Shown here: one piece after another, positions 45,426 through 54,502 of the stretch
How positions within the stretch are numbered: position 1 is the first letter of the stretch
Layout of the letters: each line of letters opens with the position of its first letter
Source: an uncultured Paracoccaceae bacterium
GTDB taxonomy: Bacteria > Pseudomonadota > Alphaproteobacteria > Rhodobacterales > Rhodobacteraceae
Direction: 5' to 3'
NCBI GenBank assembly: GCA_947503935.1
Contig: CANNFR010000007.1
Location: forward strand, 186,001 to 250,000
DNA length: 64,000 nt
Program-made: the position numbers and the translations under genes
The notes under the pieces: generated by a model
The model's input: the letters and a program-made list of their open reading frames with translations, nothing else
Databases searched by the model: none
What the model was told of the DNA's origin: nothing

Positions 45426-46619
45426 CTATCGCTTGACCAGACTCCATTGCGTGATGGGCGATAGCGACGGCCATTTCAGCACGCCGTCGGTCCGGTCGGC
45501 GCGGGCCACCTGCAGGCGCACCAGCTCTCCGCCATAGCGGGCGTCGAGCTTCAGCAGCAGCTTTTCGTCGGCTTCGGTCAGGCCGTTCGCCACCAGCCGC
45601 CCAAGCGGACGAAGCGCCGACCAGGCCGCCTGAAACGCGGGCTCGGTCAGGCCGCCGCCGATGCAGATCGCATCGGGTGGGGGCAGGCCCGCGAAGGCCG
45701 CGGGCGCTTCGCCTTCCACGATCTCAAGCTTGGGCGTGCCGAGGGCCAGCGCGTTGGCCGCGGCCATCATCCGGCGGTCGGCGCGCGGCTCAATCCCGAT
45801 GGCGCGGGCATAGCGGGCCGCGCGCATCCATTCGATAGCGATTGAGCCTGATCCTGTGCCGATATCCCATAGAAGCGCGCCGCGCATCGGCATCAGCTTG
45901 GCCAGTGTGGCCGCGCGCACCTCGCGCCGCGTGACGGTGCCGTCATGCTGGAAGAGGTCATCCGACAGGCCCGGCACGCGGGGTTGCAGGGCGGCCTCGG
46001 GCGCGGCCATACATTCGATTGCCAGCGTGTTGAAGGCGGGCACCTCGGCCGACCAGCTTTCAGCCCGGCCCTCAAACCGGGCCTCCTCCGGCCCGCCCAT
46101 TGCGGCCAGAACCGTCATCGGGCTTTTGCCGAAGCCGCGATCGGTCAGAAACCGCGCGATGCGGGCGGGCGTGTCGGCGCCGGTGGCCAGGATCAGCAGC
46201 CGCTGATCGGGCTGGATGAAGGCGATCATCTGCTCGATCGGGCGGCCATGAACGGTCAGCGTCTCAACATCCGCCAGCGACCAGCCCATGCGGGCCGCGG
46301 CCAGTTGAAAGGCCGAGATCTGGGGGTGATAGACGATCTCGGAGGGCGGGATCGCCCGGCCCACCCGCGCGCCGACCGAATACCAAAGCGGATCGCCCGC
46401 CACCAGCATCGCCACGCGCCGCCCGACATGCTGGCGCAGCAGCGCCACCAGATCGTCGAACGCCTCGGGCCAGTCGATGCGCTTTCCCTCGACCGGCAGA
46501 TCCGCATGGCGTGTGCCGCCGATGATCAGCTCGGCCGCATCCACAACCGCGCGGGCCGGGGGCGACAGACCGTCAAGCCCGTCCTCGCCCATTCCGATGA
46601 TATGCAGCCAAGCCGCCAT
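45426..46619 (-). CDS. cobL: Precorrin-6Y C5,15-methyltransferase (decarboxylating)
   Basis: 397 residues: an N-terminal CbiE-type tetrapyrrole methylase domain (I-G-M-G-E-D-G-L-D-G-L, V-A-G-D-P-L-W-Y-S-V) fused to a CbiT-type SAM domain (L-W-D-I-G-T-G-S-G-S-I-A-I-E-W) near 245. The fusion is CobL of the aerobic cobalamin route. It methylates C5 and C15 and decarboxylates the acetate chain. GGGACTGG precedes ATG 46619. I looked for a cobalamin riboswitch on the upstream side and saw no B12-box. Confidence 0.92.
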   Translation of the reverse strand: MAAWLHIIGMGEDGLDGLSPPARAVVDAAELIIGGTRHADLPVEGKRIDWPEAFDDLVALLRQHVGRRVAMLVAGDPLWYSVGARVGRAIPPSEIVYHPQISAFQLAAARMGWSLADVETLTVHGRPIEQMIAFIQPDQRLLILATGADTPARIARFLTDRGFGKSPMTVLAAMGGPEEARFEGRAESWSAEVPAFNTLAIECMAAPEAALQPRVPGLSDDLFQHDGTVTRREVRAATLAKLMPMRGALLWDIGTGSGSIAIEWMRAARYARAIGIEPRADRRMMAAANALALGTPKLEIVEGEAPAAFAGLPPPDAICIGGGLTEPAFQAAWSALRPLGRLVANGLTEADEKLLLKLDARYGGELVRLQVARADRTDGVLKWPSLSPITQWSLVKR

Positions 46620-46770
46620 TCCAGTCCCCGTTCCTTCGGGCCGGGTATAGGCGGGCCCCTTGCGCGCTGCAATCCATGTGCGCCTGCGCAGGGATGCCGT
46701 GCGGCGGCCGGGGTTATCCGGTGGGCAGCGGCGCGCTAAATCGTCGTTGAGCAAACTGCAGGAGGATGAG

Positions 46771-47760
46771 ATGGGCCAGCTGGTTGACGGAAAATGGCAC
46801 GATGTCTGGTATGACACGAAGTCCTCTGGCGGGCGTTTCGTGCGCTCAACCGCCAAGTTTCGCAACTGGATCACCGCCGATGGCGGGCCGGGCCCGTCGG
46901 GCGAGGGCGGCTTTCCGGCGGAAAGCGGGCGTTACCACCTTTATGTCTCGCTTGCCTGCCCCTGGGCGCATCGCACCCTGATCTTTCGCGCGCTGAAGGG
47001 ACTTACGCCGCATATCGGTGTCAGCGTGGTGCATCCCGATATGCTATCGGATGGCTGGACCTTGGCCAGCGATTACCCTGGTGCGACGGGCGATGACCTC
47101 TACGGGCTGCCCTTTCTGCGCGACATCTACACCAAGGCCGTGCCGGATGTCTCTGGGCGGGTGACGGTGCCGGTTCTGTGGGACAAGGAACGGCAGACCA
47201 TCGTGTCGAACGAAAGCTCGGAAATCATCCGGATGTTCAACTCGGCTTTCGATAAGATCACTGGGAAATCCCAGGATTTCTGGCCTGCCGACCTGCGTGA
47301 CGCAATCGAGCCCGTCAATGAGCGGATTTACGAGACGCTGAATAACGGGGTTTATCGGTCAGGCTTCGCCACCACGCAGGAGGCTTATGATGAGGCTGTG
47401 ACAGCGCTTTTCGACACGCTCGACTGGCTTGAGGCGCGTCTGTCGCGCAGTCGCTATCTGGTGGGCGACCGCGTGACCGAAGCCGATTGGCGCCTCTTCC
47501 CGACGCTGGTGCGGTTCGATGCCGTCTACCACGGGCACTTCAAATGCAGCCGCAACCGCATTGCGGATTATCCCGCGCTTTGGGCCTATTCACGCGAGCT
47601 CTATCAATGGCCCGGCGTGGCCGAGACGGTGAACTTCGACCATATCCGCCGCCACTATCATTACAGCCATGAGACCATCAATCCGCACCGGATCGTGCCT
47701 GTCGCTCCGGCGCTGGATTGGAGCGCGCCGCATGGGCGCGATCACTTGGCGGCGGCGTGA
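46771..47760 (+). CDS. Glutathionyl-hydroquinone reductase / omega-type glutathione S-transferase (YqjG/ECM4 family)
   Basis: 329 residues. The thioredoxin-like domain has C63-P-W-A-H-R, the cysteine used to reduce glutathionyl-hydroquinones, and S-N-E-S-S-E-I-I near 152 binds the glutathione carboxylates; the C-terminal all-helical domain follows. It removes glutathione from quinone conjugates in the cytoplasm. GGAGGATGAG directly precedes the ATG. Its last 19 nt overlap the convergent receiver gene. Confidence 0.9.
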   Translation: MGQLVDGKWHDVWYDTKSSGGRFVRSTAKFRNWITADGGPGPSGEGGFPAESGRYHLYVSLACPWAHRTLIFRALKGLTPHIGVSVVHPDMLSDGWTLASDYPGATGDDLYGLPFLRDIYTKAVPDVSGRVTVPVLWDKERQTIVSNESSEIIRMFNSAFDKITGKSQDFWPADLRDAIEPVNERIYETLNNGVYRSGFATTQEAYDEAVTALFDTLDWLEARLSRSRYLVGDRVTEADWRLFPTLVRFDAVYHGHFKCSRNRIADYPALWAYSRELYQWPGVAETVNFDHIRRHYHYSHETINPHRIVPVAPALDWSAPHGRDHLAAA

Positions 47761-48104
47761 TAGTCGACGATCGCCGCCAGATCGGCGGGCGGCGTGTCTG
47801 ATTGCAGGAACGCCGAGGCATTGTGGCTGAGCGAAAAGATCGACCCGTCCGAGAAAACTTCGTCATGGGTGACGAAGATCACCCGAGCGTTTGGACAACG
47901 GAACGACGCGAAATCCGCGACGGCCAAGGCGCTGCCGTCCGACAGAGTCAGATCCAGGACGACCGCGTCGAAGGTTTCGTCACGCAGCGCATCGATGGCC
48001 TCTCTCTCACAATTGGCCAGCGCGACGCTGCCGTTCATCTCTTCTATGTGCTCTGCCCAAGTCTGACCGAGATTATGGTCAGACTCGACGATTAGTATAT
48101 TCAT
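47742..48104 (-). CDS. Stand-alone response-regulator receiver domain, atypical
   Basis: 120 residues, one receiver domain with no output. The phosphoacceptor is Asp51 (V-V-L-D-L-T-L), the acidic pair is E7-S-D9, and Thr79 is at the signalling position. The conserved Lys before the last helix (usually in a K-P pair) is missing, with L-Q-S-D in its place, so phosphotransfer chemistry may be altered. No kinase lies adjacent. The start at 48104 begins M-N-I-L-I-V-E-S-D. A CtrA-type site lies upstream. Confidence 0.82.
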   Translation of the reverse strand: MNILIVESDHNLGQTWAEHIEEMNGSVALANCEREAIDALRDETFDAVVLDLTLSDGSALAVADFASFRCPNARVIFVTHDEVFSDGSIFSLSHNASAFLQSDTPPADLAAIVDYHAAAK

Positions 48105-48166
48105 CACCAGCCAATTCCCCAACAGTTGACCGAGACCTTCCCGCGCTTACTAAAGAGCAATACAGA

Positions 48167-48182
48167 TTAAGCGGAAGTTAAC
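48167..48182. promoter_or_regulatory. Full CtrA-type binding site
   Basis: TTAA-GCGGAAG-TTAAC exactly fits TTAA-N7-TTAAC. It lies 63 bp before the receiver gene start (minus strand) and 116 bp before the MltB-like gene (plus strand), so it could serve either. An additional TTAA at 48195-48198 nearby is at spacing 9, not 7. Confidence 0.7.
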
Positions 48183-48297
48183 GGCGACGATTAATCGTAA
48201 ACATCGGCGGGTCTATGCCGTCATCTCCTGCTATTCTGGATTGTTGCGCTGACGCGCCCGGCTGATAGGATGCGATCATTGATGGGGAGGGGTATTC

Positions 48298-49485
48298 ATG
48301 ATCAGGTTCTTTGGTGTCTGCACAGCTGTCGCGATCAGCATCGCTTTGGCGGGCGGCGCCCAGGCTCGGGTGACGTGCGGCGGTAGTTTTTCAAGTTTTG
48401 TCAATAACATGAAGTCCGAAGCCGTTTCGCGAGGCCACGACAGGCAGGCGGCCGAACGGTTCTTCAATGCCGCCCGTCAGGACAATCGCGTCATCCGTGC
48501 CGATCGCAACCAAGGCATTTTTCGGAAAGATTTCATTGATTTCGCCCGGACGGTCATCAGCCAAGGTCGACTGGTTAACGGGCAACGCAATGCCGACCGT
48601 CATGCCGCGATTTTCCGCGAGGCCGAACGGCGCTATGGCGTATCGCGCGGGGTTCTGCTGGCGTTTTGGGCGCTTGAGACGGATTACGGCGCGGTTCAGG
48701 GCGATTTCAACACACTGAATGCGCTGATGACGCTCAGCCATGATTGCCGGCGGCCCGATCTGTTCCAACCACAGGTTTTTGCAGCACTTGCGCTTTATGA
48801 GCGGGGCCAGTTCGACCCCGCCCGGACAACCGGCGCCTGGGCCGGTGAGATCGGGATGGTTCAGATGCTGCCCGGAGACATTCTTGAGCGTGGCGTTGAC
48901 GGCGATGGCGATGGCCGCGTCAGCCTGAAGACCTCCGTGCCTGATGCCATTCTGTCTGGCGCACGGATGCTGCAATATCACGGATGGCAGGCCGGTGAGC
49001 CCTGGTTGCAAGAGGTCGTGGTGCCCGATAATCTTGATTGGAGCAAAACGGGACTCGACACGGAATTACGGGTCTCGGACTGGGCGCGGGCGGGCGTTCG
49101 GCCGCGGGCGGGCAATTTGCCATCGGGCAATCTGCGCGCGTCGATCCTTTTGCCGATGGGGCGTAAGGGGCCAGCCTTTCTGGCCTATCCGAATTTCCGG
49201 GTGTTCTTCGATTGGAACAAGAGCTTTGTCTATGTGACGACAGCGGCCTATTTCGCGACCCGCCTGGAAGGCGCGCCTGTCTTCGATGCCGGTAACCCCG
49301 ATCCTGCGCTCTCGGCCAATCAGATGCAGGAATTGCAACGCAAGCTGACCGCGCGCGGTCACGACGTTGGCGGTATTGACGGCATCTTGGGGGCAATGAC
49401 GCGGGCGGCCGTGCAAAAAGAACAAATGCGCCTTGGTCTGCCAGCGGATGCGTGGCCGACGCGGGAGCTTTTGCAGCGGCTGTGA
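48298..49485 (+). CDS. Lytic murein transglycosylase, MltB-like, with peptidoglycan-binding domain
   Basis: 395 residues. A signal peptide (residues 1-23, G-G-A-Q-A) leads to an SLT_2 domain with the catalytic Glu in F-W-A-L-E-T-D-Y-G and G-A-W-A-G-E-I-G-M-V-Q-M, and to a C-terminal peptidoglycan-binding segment with G-G-I-D-G-I-L-G-A-M-T. It differs clearly from the copy at 39212, so the two are paralogues, not duplicates. Periplasmic glycan cleavage is expected. It may be under the CtrA site. Confidence 0.88.
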   Translation: MIRFFGVCTAVAISIALAGGAQARVTCGGSFSSFVNNMKSEAVSRGHDRQAAERFFNAARQDNRVIRADRNQGIFRKDFIDFARTVISQGRLVNGQRNADRHAAIFREAERRYGVSRGVLLAFWALETDYGAVQGDFNTLNALMTLSHDCRRPDLFQPQVFAALALYERGQFDPARTTGAWAGEIGMVQMLPGDILERGVDGDGDGRVSLKTSVPDAILSGARMLQYHGWQAGEPWLQEVVVPDNLDWSKTGLDTELRVSDWARAGVRPRAGNLPSGNLRASILLPMGRKGPAFLAYPNFRVFFDWNKSFVYVTTAAYFATRLEGAPVFDAGNPDPALSANQMQELQRKLTARGHDVGGIDGILGAMTRAAVQKEQMRLGLPADAWPTRELLQRL

Positions 49486-49493
49486 TCGGGGGA

Positions 49494-49595
49494 AAAAGTT
49501 TTCTGCGAAAACTTTTGGACGTCAATTTTTCTGCGAAAAATTGGGTACCGTGACTTTCGGGTCAGAACCTGCCCAAGATTTTTCGCAGAAAAATC
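49494..49595. repeat. Hairpin cluster C: three TTC-TGC-GAA type perfect hairpins
   Basis: AAAAGTTTTC/GAAAACTTTT with loop TGC (49494-49516, 10 bp), CAATTTTTC/GAAAAATTG with loop TGC (49523-49543, 9 bp) and GATTTTTC/GAAAAATC with loop GCA (49577-49595, 8 bp). The cluster lies between the convergent MltB-like and PhyH genes, where it could also stop transcription from either side. Confidence 0.85.
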
Positions 49596-49604
49596 GTGAC
49601 CCGA

Positions 49605-50273
49605 TTAAAGTCCGGCCCATTGCAAAGGGGACGGCAGGGGGTCTGCGGAAAAGTCCAGTTGCAAAATGCGCCGCCTGAGGGGCTTCTGGGCCCGATCTGA
49701 GGCGTGCACGATCAGAGTTCGGTAGACCCAGATGTCGCCGCGCTCTGCCAGACAACGGAATTGGTGACTTTTCGCGACCACGTCCGCGATCAGATCGGTC
49801 GGGACGAAACCTTGATTGTGTGAACCCAACGCGACCTTCAGGGGCGCATTGGTTTCCGGACAAGGATCCAGATGAACGCGCATCGTAAGCATTCGCGCCA
49901 GAATCTGGGCGGGAGGCTGCACATGCAGAAGCCCATTTTTGACGGTAAATGGGCCGAAACCCGGTACATCCGCGCGTTCCCTGACGCAGATCGTGCGGTC
50001 CTGGTGCCAGCCGAGCGGCCAGTTGTTCTGGGCGGTCTTGTCGAACAGAATGGCGCGGACGGGTTGCGCGTCCGTGCCAAGTATTTCCGCGGCCAGGCGA
50101 CCGATGGTGCTGGTAGAAGCCGTCAGGCGGGCGACATCGGCATCACCGCTTAAGCGCAATCCGGCGGAGCTTGCGCGAAGCCGGTGGGAGAGGGCGTCCA
50201 TGCATTCCAACTCTGCGGGGTCGAGCATGTCCGGGTGATGCTCGGCCCCATCGGGATCGAGGCGTGGTGTCAT
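49605..50273 (-). CDS. Phytanoyl-CoA dioxygenase (PhyH) family protein
   Basis: 222 residues, Fe(II)/2-oxoglutarate dioxygenase fold. H90-x-D92 (W-H-Q-D-R-T) and the distal His190 (L-I-V-H-A-S-D) form the iron triad, and Arg200 (P-L-R-R-R-I) is placed to bind 2-oxoglutarate. The substrate is unknown; no fatty-acid or phytol genes lie beside it. The gene is coupled to folC by a 4-nt overlap. Confidence 0.82.
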   Translation of the reverse strand: MTPRLDPDGAEHHPDMLDPAELECMDALSHRLRASSAGLRLSGDADVARLTASTSTIGRLAAEILGTDAQPVRAILFDKTAQNNWPLGWHQDRTICVRERADVPGFGPFTVKNGLLHVQPPAQILARMLTMRVHLDPCPETNAPLKVALGSHNQGFVPTDLIADVVAKSHQFRCLAERGDIWVYRTLIVHASDRAQKPLRRRILQLDFSADPLPSPLQWAGL

Positions 50274-51544
50274 CCGTTCTCGCTCAGCACCTGACCGGCC
50301 AGGTAAAGCGACCCGCAGATCAGGATGCGCGCGTCGGGGTCATGCGCGGTGATGTCGCGGATGGCGGCGATGACACTTTCGGCCGTGCTTGCCTCGTGCC
50401 CCATGGCCTGCGCGGCGGCCAGGGTTTCCTCTGCGGTCAGCGTGTTCTTTTCACCCGGGATTGTGACCGCGTGTAGGGTTTCGGCCCGATCGGCCAGGGG
50501 CGCCAGAAACCCTCGGACGTCCTTGGTGTTCAGCATGCCGACGATCAGATGCAGGGGGCGGGGGGGAAGGCGGGTCAGCGCCTCGGCGATGGCGGAGCCT
50601 GCGGCGGGGTTGTGCCCTCCGTCGAGCCAGAGCTCGGCTTTTCCCGCCGCCTCGACCAGGGGGCCTTGGCGGAGGCGCTGCATCCGGCCCGCCCATGTGG
50701 CTTTGGTGATCGCCGCTTCGGAGATATCGGCGCCAAAGCCCAGGGCGCGGAGGCCCGCGATGGCGGCGCCGGCATTCTGCACCTGATGGGCGCCGATGAG
50801 GGTAGGAAGGGGAAGGTCGAGAAGACCGTTTTCGTCCTGATAGACCATCCGCCCGCGTTCCTCTGACACATGCCAATGTTGGCCATAGGCCAAGAGCGGC
50901 GCGCCAAGACGGACAGCCTGGGCTTCGATCACGTCCATCGCCTCATCTTCCTGAGGGCCGACGATGCAGGGCACGCCACGCTTGATGATCCCCGCTTTCT
51001 CGCCCGCGATCTCGGCCAATGTCTCGCCCAGATATTGCTGGTGATCATAGCTGACCGGCGTGATCACGGTCAGCGCGGGTTTGTCGATGACATTGGTCGC
51101 GTCCAACCGCCCGCCAAGGCCGACCTCAAGCAGCGTCCAGTCGGCGGGTACGCGCGAAAAGGCCACGATCGCGGCGATGGTCGTAATCTCGAAGAAGGTG
51201 ATGGCCTCGCCCTCATTGGCCGCCAGGCATTCGTCCAACGTGGCGCTGAGCACGTCTTCCGAGATCAGCTGGCCCGCCAGCCGAATGCGCTCGTGAAACC
51301 GGGCCAGATGCGGCGAGGTGTAGACATGGGCGCTTTGCCCCGCCGCCTCGATCCCGGCGCGCAGCATCGCGGTGGTGGAGCCTTTGCCATTGGTGCCCGC
51401 GATATGCACGACCGGGGGCAAGGCCCGCTCAGGGTTGCCGAGGCGGTCGAGCAGGCGATGCACGCGGCCAAGGGTCAGGTCGATGATCTTGGGATGGAGC
51501 GACATCATCCTGTGCAGGATGAGGTCGGATTGGGCGCCGCTCAC
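50270..51544 (-). CDS. folC: Bifunctional folylpolyglutamate synthase / dihydrofolate synthase
   Basis: 424 residues, Mur-ligase-like. The P-loop [12 protein letters not shown] near 48-59, S-P-H-L and [11 protein letters not shown] are characteristic, with D-G-G-H-N-P near 310. It adds glutamate to dihydropteroate and to folates. The GTG start overlaps the accD stop by 4 nt (GTGA), consistent with a accD-folC-phyH operon. Confidence 0.93.
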   Translation of the reverse strand: MSGAQSDLILHRMMSLHPKIIDLTLGRVHRLLDRLGNPERALPPVVHIAGTNGKGSTTAMLRAGIEAAGQSAHVYTSPHLARFHERIRLAGQLISEDVLSATLDECLAANEGEAITFFEITTIAAIVAFSRVPADWTLLEVGLGGRLDATNVIDKPALTVITPVSYDHQQYLGETLAEIAGEKAGIIKRGVPCIVGPQEDEAMDVIEAQAVRLGAPLLAYGQHWHVSEERGRMVYQDENGLLDLPLPTLIGAHQVQNAGAAIAGLRALGFGADISEAAITKATWAGRMQRLRQGPLVEAAGKAELWLDGGHNPAAGSAIAEALTRLPPRPLHLIVGMLNTKDVRGFLAPLADRAETLHAVTIPGEKNTLTAEETLAAAQAMGHEASTAESVIAAIRDITAHDPDARILICGSLYLAGQVLSENG

Positions 51545-52509
51545 GCCTTGGCGTCTCCGGCGGGGGCCGGATCGGCCTTTGGCGCGTCGGCCGCAGCGGG
51601 CTCAGGGCTATCAGGCGCATCCTCGGGCTCGGGCGCTGGCAGATCGCCACGCACAGCCGGAGGCTGACCAGTCAGCATGCGGACGATGGTGATCAATTCA
51701 TCCTTCATCGCCTTGCGGTGCGTCACCCGGTCGAGCATGCCGTGATCCAGCAGATATTCGGCGCGCTGGAAGCCCTCGGGCAGTTTCTCGCGGATCGTCT
51801 GTTCGATCACGCGGGGGCCCGCGAAGCAGATAAGCGCGTTCGGCTCGGCGATATGCACATCGCCCAGCATGGCATAGCTGGCGGTGACGCCGCCGGTAGT
51901 CGGGTGGGTCAGCACCACGATGTAAGGCAGGCCGGCCTCGCGCAGCATCTCAACCGCCACAGTCGTGCGCGGCATCTGCATGAGAGAGAGGATCCCCTCT
52001 TGCATCCGTGCGCCGCCCGCCGCGGAAAAGAGGATCAGCGGGCGCTTCAGCTGCACCGCGCGTTCGGCAGCCGCGATGATGGCGTTGCCGACATACATGC
52101 CCATCGACCCGCCCATGAACGAGAAATCCTGACCCACGGCCACGATGGGCGTGCGCCCCATCTCGCCCTCGGCGACCAGCATCGCCTCGGCCTCGCCCGT
52201 GGCTTTCTGCGCGGCGCGCATCCGGTCGGGATAGCGTTTTTGGTCGCGGAAATGCAGCGGGTCGGTCAGAGGTTCGGGCACTTTCACTTCCGTGAAGATG
52301 CCGCCGTCAAACAGGGCCTCAAACCGCTCGCGCGGGGTGATCGCCATGTGATGCTGGCAATTGGTGCAGACGTTCAGATTTTCCGACAGCTCGCGATGGA
52401 ACAGCATCTGCCCGCATTCGGGGCATTTCGTCCAGAGGTTCTCGGGCACTTCGCGCCGCGAAAACAGCGAGTTGATCTTGGGACGGACGTAGTTGTTGAT
52501 CCAGTTCAT
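51541..52509 (-). CDS. accD: Acetyl-CoA carboxylase carboxyltransferase subunit beta
   Basis: 322 residues. The N-terminal zinc ribbon has Cys29, Cys32, Cys48 and Cys51, then the crotonase-type domain with [11 protein letters not shown] near 160. A Pro/Ala-rich tail of about 35 residues ends the protein. With AccA it transfers CO2 from biotin to acetyl-CoA for fatty-acid synthesis. accD-folC is a common alphaproteobacterial pairing. Confidence 0.95.
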   Translation of the reverse strand: MNWINNYVRPKINSLFSRREVPENLWTKCPECGQMLFHRELSENLNVCTNCQHHMAITPRERFEALFDGGIFTEVKVPEPLTDPLHFRDQKRYPDRMRAAQKATGEAEAMLVAEGEMGRTPIVAVGQDFSFMGGSMGMYVGNAIIAAAERAVQLKRPLILFSAAGGARMQEGILSLMQMPRTTVAVEMLREAGLPYIVVLTHPTTGGVTASYAMLGDVHIAEPNALICFAGPRVIEQTIREKLPEGFQRAEYLLDHGMLDRVTHRKAMKDELITIVRMLTGQPPAVRGDLPAPEPEDAPDSPEPAAADAPKADPAPAGDAKA

Positions 52510-52575
52510 GCCGGGCTGTTTCCTTAGGCGCTGTTGGCAGGCTTCGAGATAAGCCCGTGGCGGTGGAAATGCAAT

Positions 52576-53457
52576 CTAACGCGTCAAAACCCAGCGCAAC
52601 AGCCGCCATAGCGCCAAGAGGAACACGATGTTCAGGCAAAGCGAAATCACAACCGTCCGCGTGTCGGTGATGTCGAAGGGGGTTGTCCATTTGGCAAGGC
52701 CAGTGATCGTGCCACTCATCGCGATAATCGTCAGGCCGTAGGTGTTATTGACCAAGTGCAGGCCGATCGCCGCACCCAAGCTGCCCGTGCGCTCGGTCAG
52801 GTCGGCGGCGATGAGCGCAAAGATAAACGTGGCCAGAAGGATCAGCCAGACCGCCTGACCTGCCATCGGGTTCCAATGCAATGCCGCGAAGAGAAGCGAG
52901 GGCAGGCCCATCCAGATCACGCGGAGCCGGAACCGCGCCGCCAGTTGCTGTTGCAGATATCCGCGAAAGACCAGTTCCTCGGCGGTGACCTGGATGACCA
53001 GCAAGATAATCGCGAAGGGCAGCCAGCGCAGCCAGACGGACCAGGCCAGATTCTCAACCGGGGCGTCGAAATATGACCCGATGGCCAGCAGAATTGCGTA
53101 AGTCGGGATCGTCACGGCCAAGACCGTCAGAAACCCGCGCAGCGTTTCATCGAAAGGCCCGAACAGCGTGCCAGGCCCGCGATAGTGGCAGGCGGCGGCG
53201 GCCAGGATGGGCCCAAGGAACATGCCGAAGAAGGTGAAGAAAACCGCGATTGTCGTGACCGGATCCGAAGGCTGGTTGAGGCTGATAAGCCAACCGCCGA
53301 ATTCAAACGGCCCGACCACAGCGAAGAGGCCGACCAGAAGGATGGCAGCGCCGCCCGCATAACAGAATACGATAAGCAGGACGCCAAGCAGCAACCGCCA
53401 CACCTCGGGGTAGAGCTTGGCGGGCGCGATCATCGCCTCGAATTCCGGTGAGCGCAT
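52576..53457 (-). CDS. CPBP family intramembrane metalloprotease, copy 1
   Basis: 293 residues with about eight hydrophobic segments. The CPBP (Abi/CAAX-type) motifs are present: E160-E161-L-V-F-R-G, A-L-H-W-N and H-L-V-N-N, providing the catalytic Glu and His residues. GAGGA precedes ATG 53457. The role is unknown in bacteria of this group; possible processing of membrane proteins. A related copy lies directly upstream. Confidence 0.82.
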   Translation of the reverse strand: MRSPEFEAMIAPAKLYPEVWRLLLGVLLIVFCYAGGAAILLVGLFAVVGPFEFGGWLISLNQPSDPVTTIAVFFTFFGMFLGPILAAAACHYRGPGTLFGPFDETLRGFLTVLAVTIPTYAILLAIGSYFDAPVENLAWSVWLRWLPFAIILLVIQVTAEELVFRGYLQQQLAARFRLRVIWMGLPSLLFAALHWNPMAGQAVWLILLATFIFALIAADLTERTGSLGAAIGLHLVNNTYGLTIIAMSGTITGLAKWTTPFDITDTRTVVISLCLNIVFLLALWRLLRWVLTR

Positions 53458-53514
53458 TTTGTGGGTCCTCGTTTTGTCGACGGCGACCCTAGCTTGCGTC
53501 GCTGCCGGCTTCAA

Positions 53515-54387
53515 TCAGACACGTAAGGCCACGCGGGCGGCCAACCAGGATACGCCCATGGCCCCCAGTTCGAACCATATGATGGGCGTCAGCGCCGCCA
53601 CGTCATCAGCCTCGAACGGCGTCAGGTAAAGGGCGAGGCCTGACATGCTGCCCGGAAAGGATGAGATGAGAATGGCGATGATATTGTTGGCAAAGTGAAA
53701 CCCGATCGCCGCCCCCAACGTGCCGGTCCGTGCTGTCAGGTCGGCGGTGATCAGGCCGAAGACGAAAGCCAGGGCGGCGAAGGGAAGGGCGTTCCCCCCG
53801 GCCTCTTCCGGGGCGTAATGGCCGGCGGCAAAGATGACCGACGGGATCACCATCCATACCAGGGGCGAGCGGACGCGCGCGGCAAGCTGGCTTTGCAGAT
53901 AGCCGCGAAAGGCGACCTCCTCGGCCCCGGTCTGGATGACCAGCGCCACAAGGCTGAGCGGCAATACCATCAGCCAGGGCCCGAAATCCAACCCGTCGCG
54001 CATTTCGAAATCGGACGGCAGCAGCACCCAGAACACGAGTGACAGAATGGCCATCGCCCGCACCACGACCCAGAAGTCGCGAAACGCTTGTGGCAATGGC
54101 CCGATCAGCGTGAACCAGGCGCGCCTGTGCAGGATCTGGGCGATGATGATCGGCGCAAGCGCCATGCAGATGAAAGAGAACAGATACAACAACGTCGCGC
54201 GTGGCGTTTCACGGTCGATAAACTCGTCGATCAGAGCAAAGCCACCGATTGACCCGAGCACGCTCGCAAAGTTGTTCAGCAAGAAGGCATAGAGCGTCAC
54301 CGCCAAGGCAAAGCCGATGGCCGTGCGCCAGAGCTCGGCCTTGCCGCGGGCGGGTGCGACAAGCATTTCGTGCGGTTCGTATGCCAT
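53515..54387 (-). CDS. CPBP family intramembrane metalloprotease, copy 2
   Basis: 290 residues. E156-E157-V-A-F-R-G, A-G-H-Y-A and H-F-A-N-N give a full CPBP set. It resembles the downstream copy in layout and in motif neighbourhood (G-Y-L-Q-x-Q-L-A-A-R in both), which suggests a tandem duplication that has diverged. The N-terminus M-A-Y-E-P-H-E-M starts at 54387. Divergent from ilvD. Confidence 0.82.
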   Translation of the reverse strand: MAYEPHEMLVAPARGKAELWRTAIGFALAVTLYAFLLNNFASVLGSIGGFALIDEFIDRETPRATLLYLFSFICMALAPIIIAQILHRRAWFTLIGPLPQAFRDFWVVVRAMAILSLVFWVLLPSDFEMRDGLDFGPWLMVLPLSLVALVIQTGAEEVAFRGYLQSQLAARVRSPLVWMVIPSVIFAAGHYAPEEAGGNALPFAALAFVFGLITADLTARTGTLGAAIGFHFANNIIAILISSFPGSMSGLALYLTPFEADDVAALTPIIWFELGAMGVSWLAARVALRV

Positions 54388-54502
54388 GTGATCTCATCTT
54401 TGGCCCGACCGTATCGCCCGCATCCCGCGCCTTCAATGATGCTTGTGCCGCAGCGCCGGCTCGCCTATTCCCAAACGCAAGCCAGCCTTGGGGAGGACGA
54501 AA

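Noticed and set aside
46620-46770. Cobalamin riboswitch upstream of cobL
   Set aside because: I looked for a B12-box and the usual helices on the minus strand and found neither.
48178-48198. Second CtrA site next to 48167-48182
   Set aside because: The TTAA halves are 9 bp apart, not 7, so only the first pair meets the consensus.
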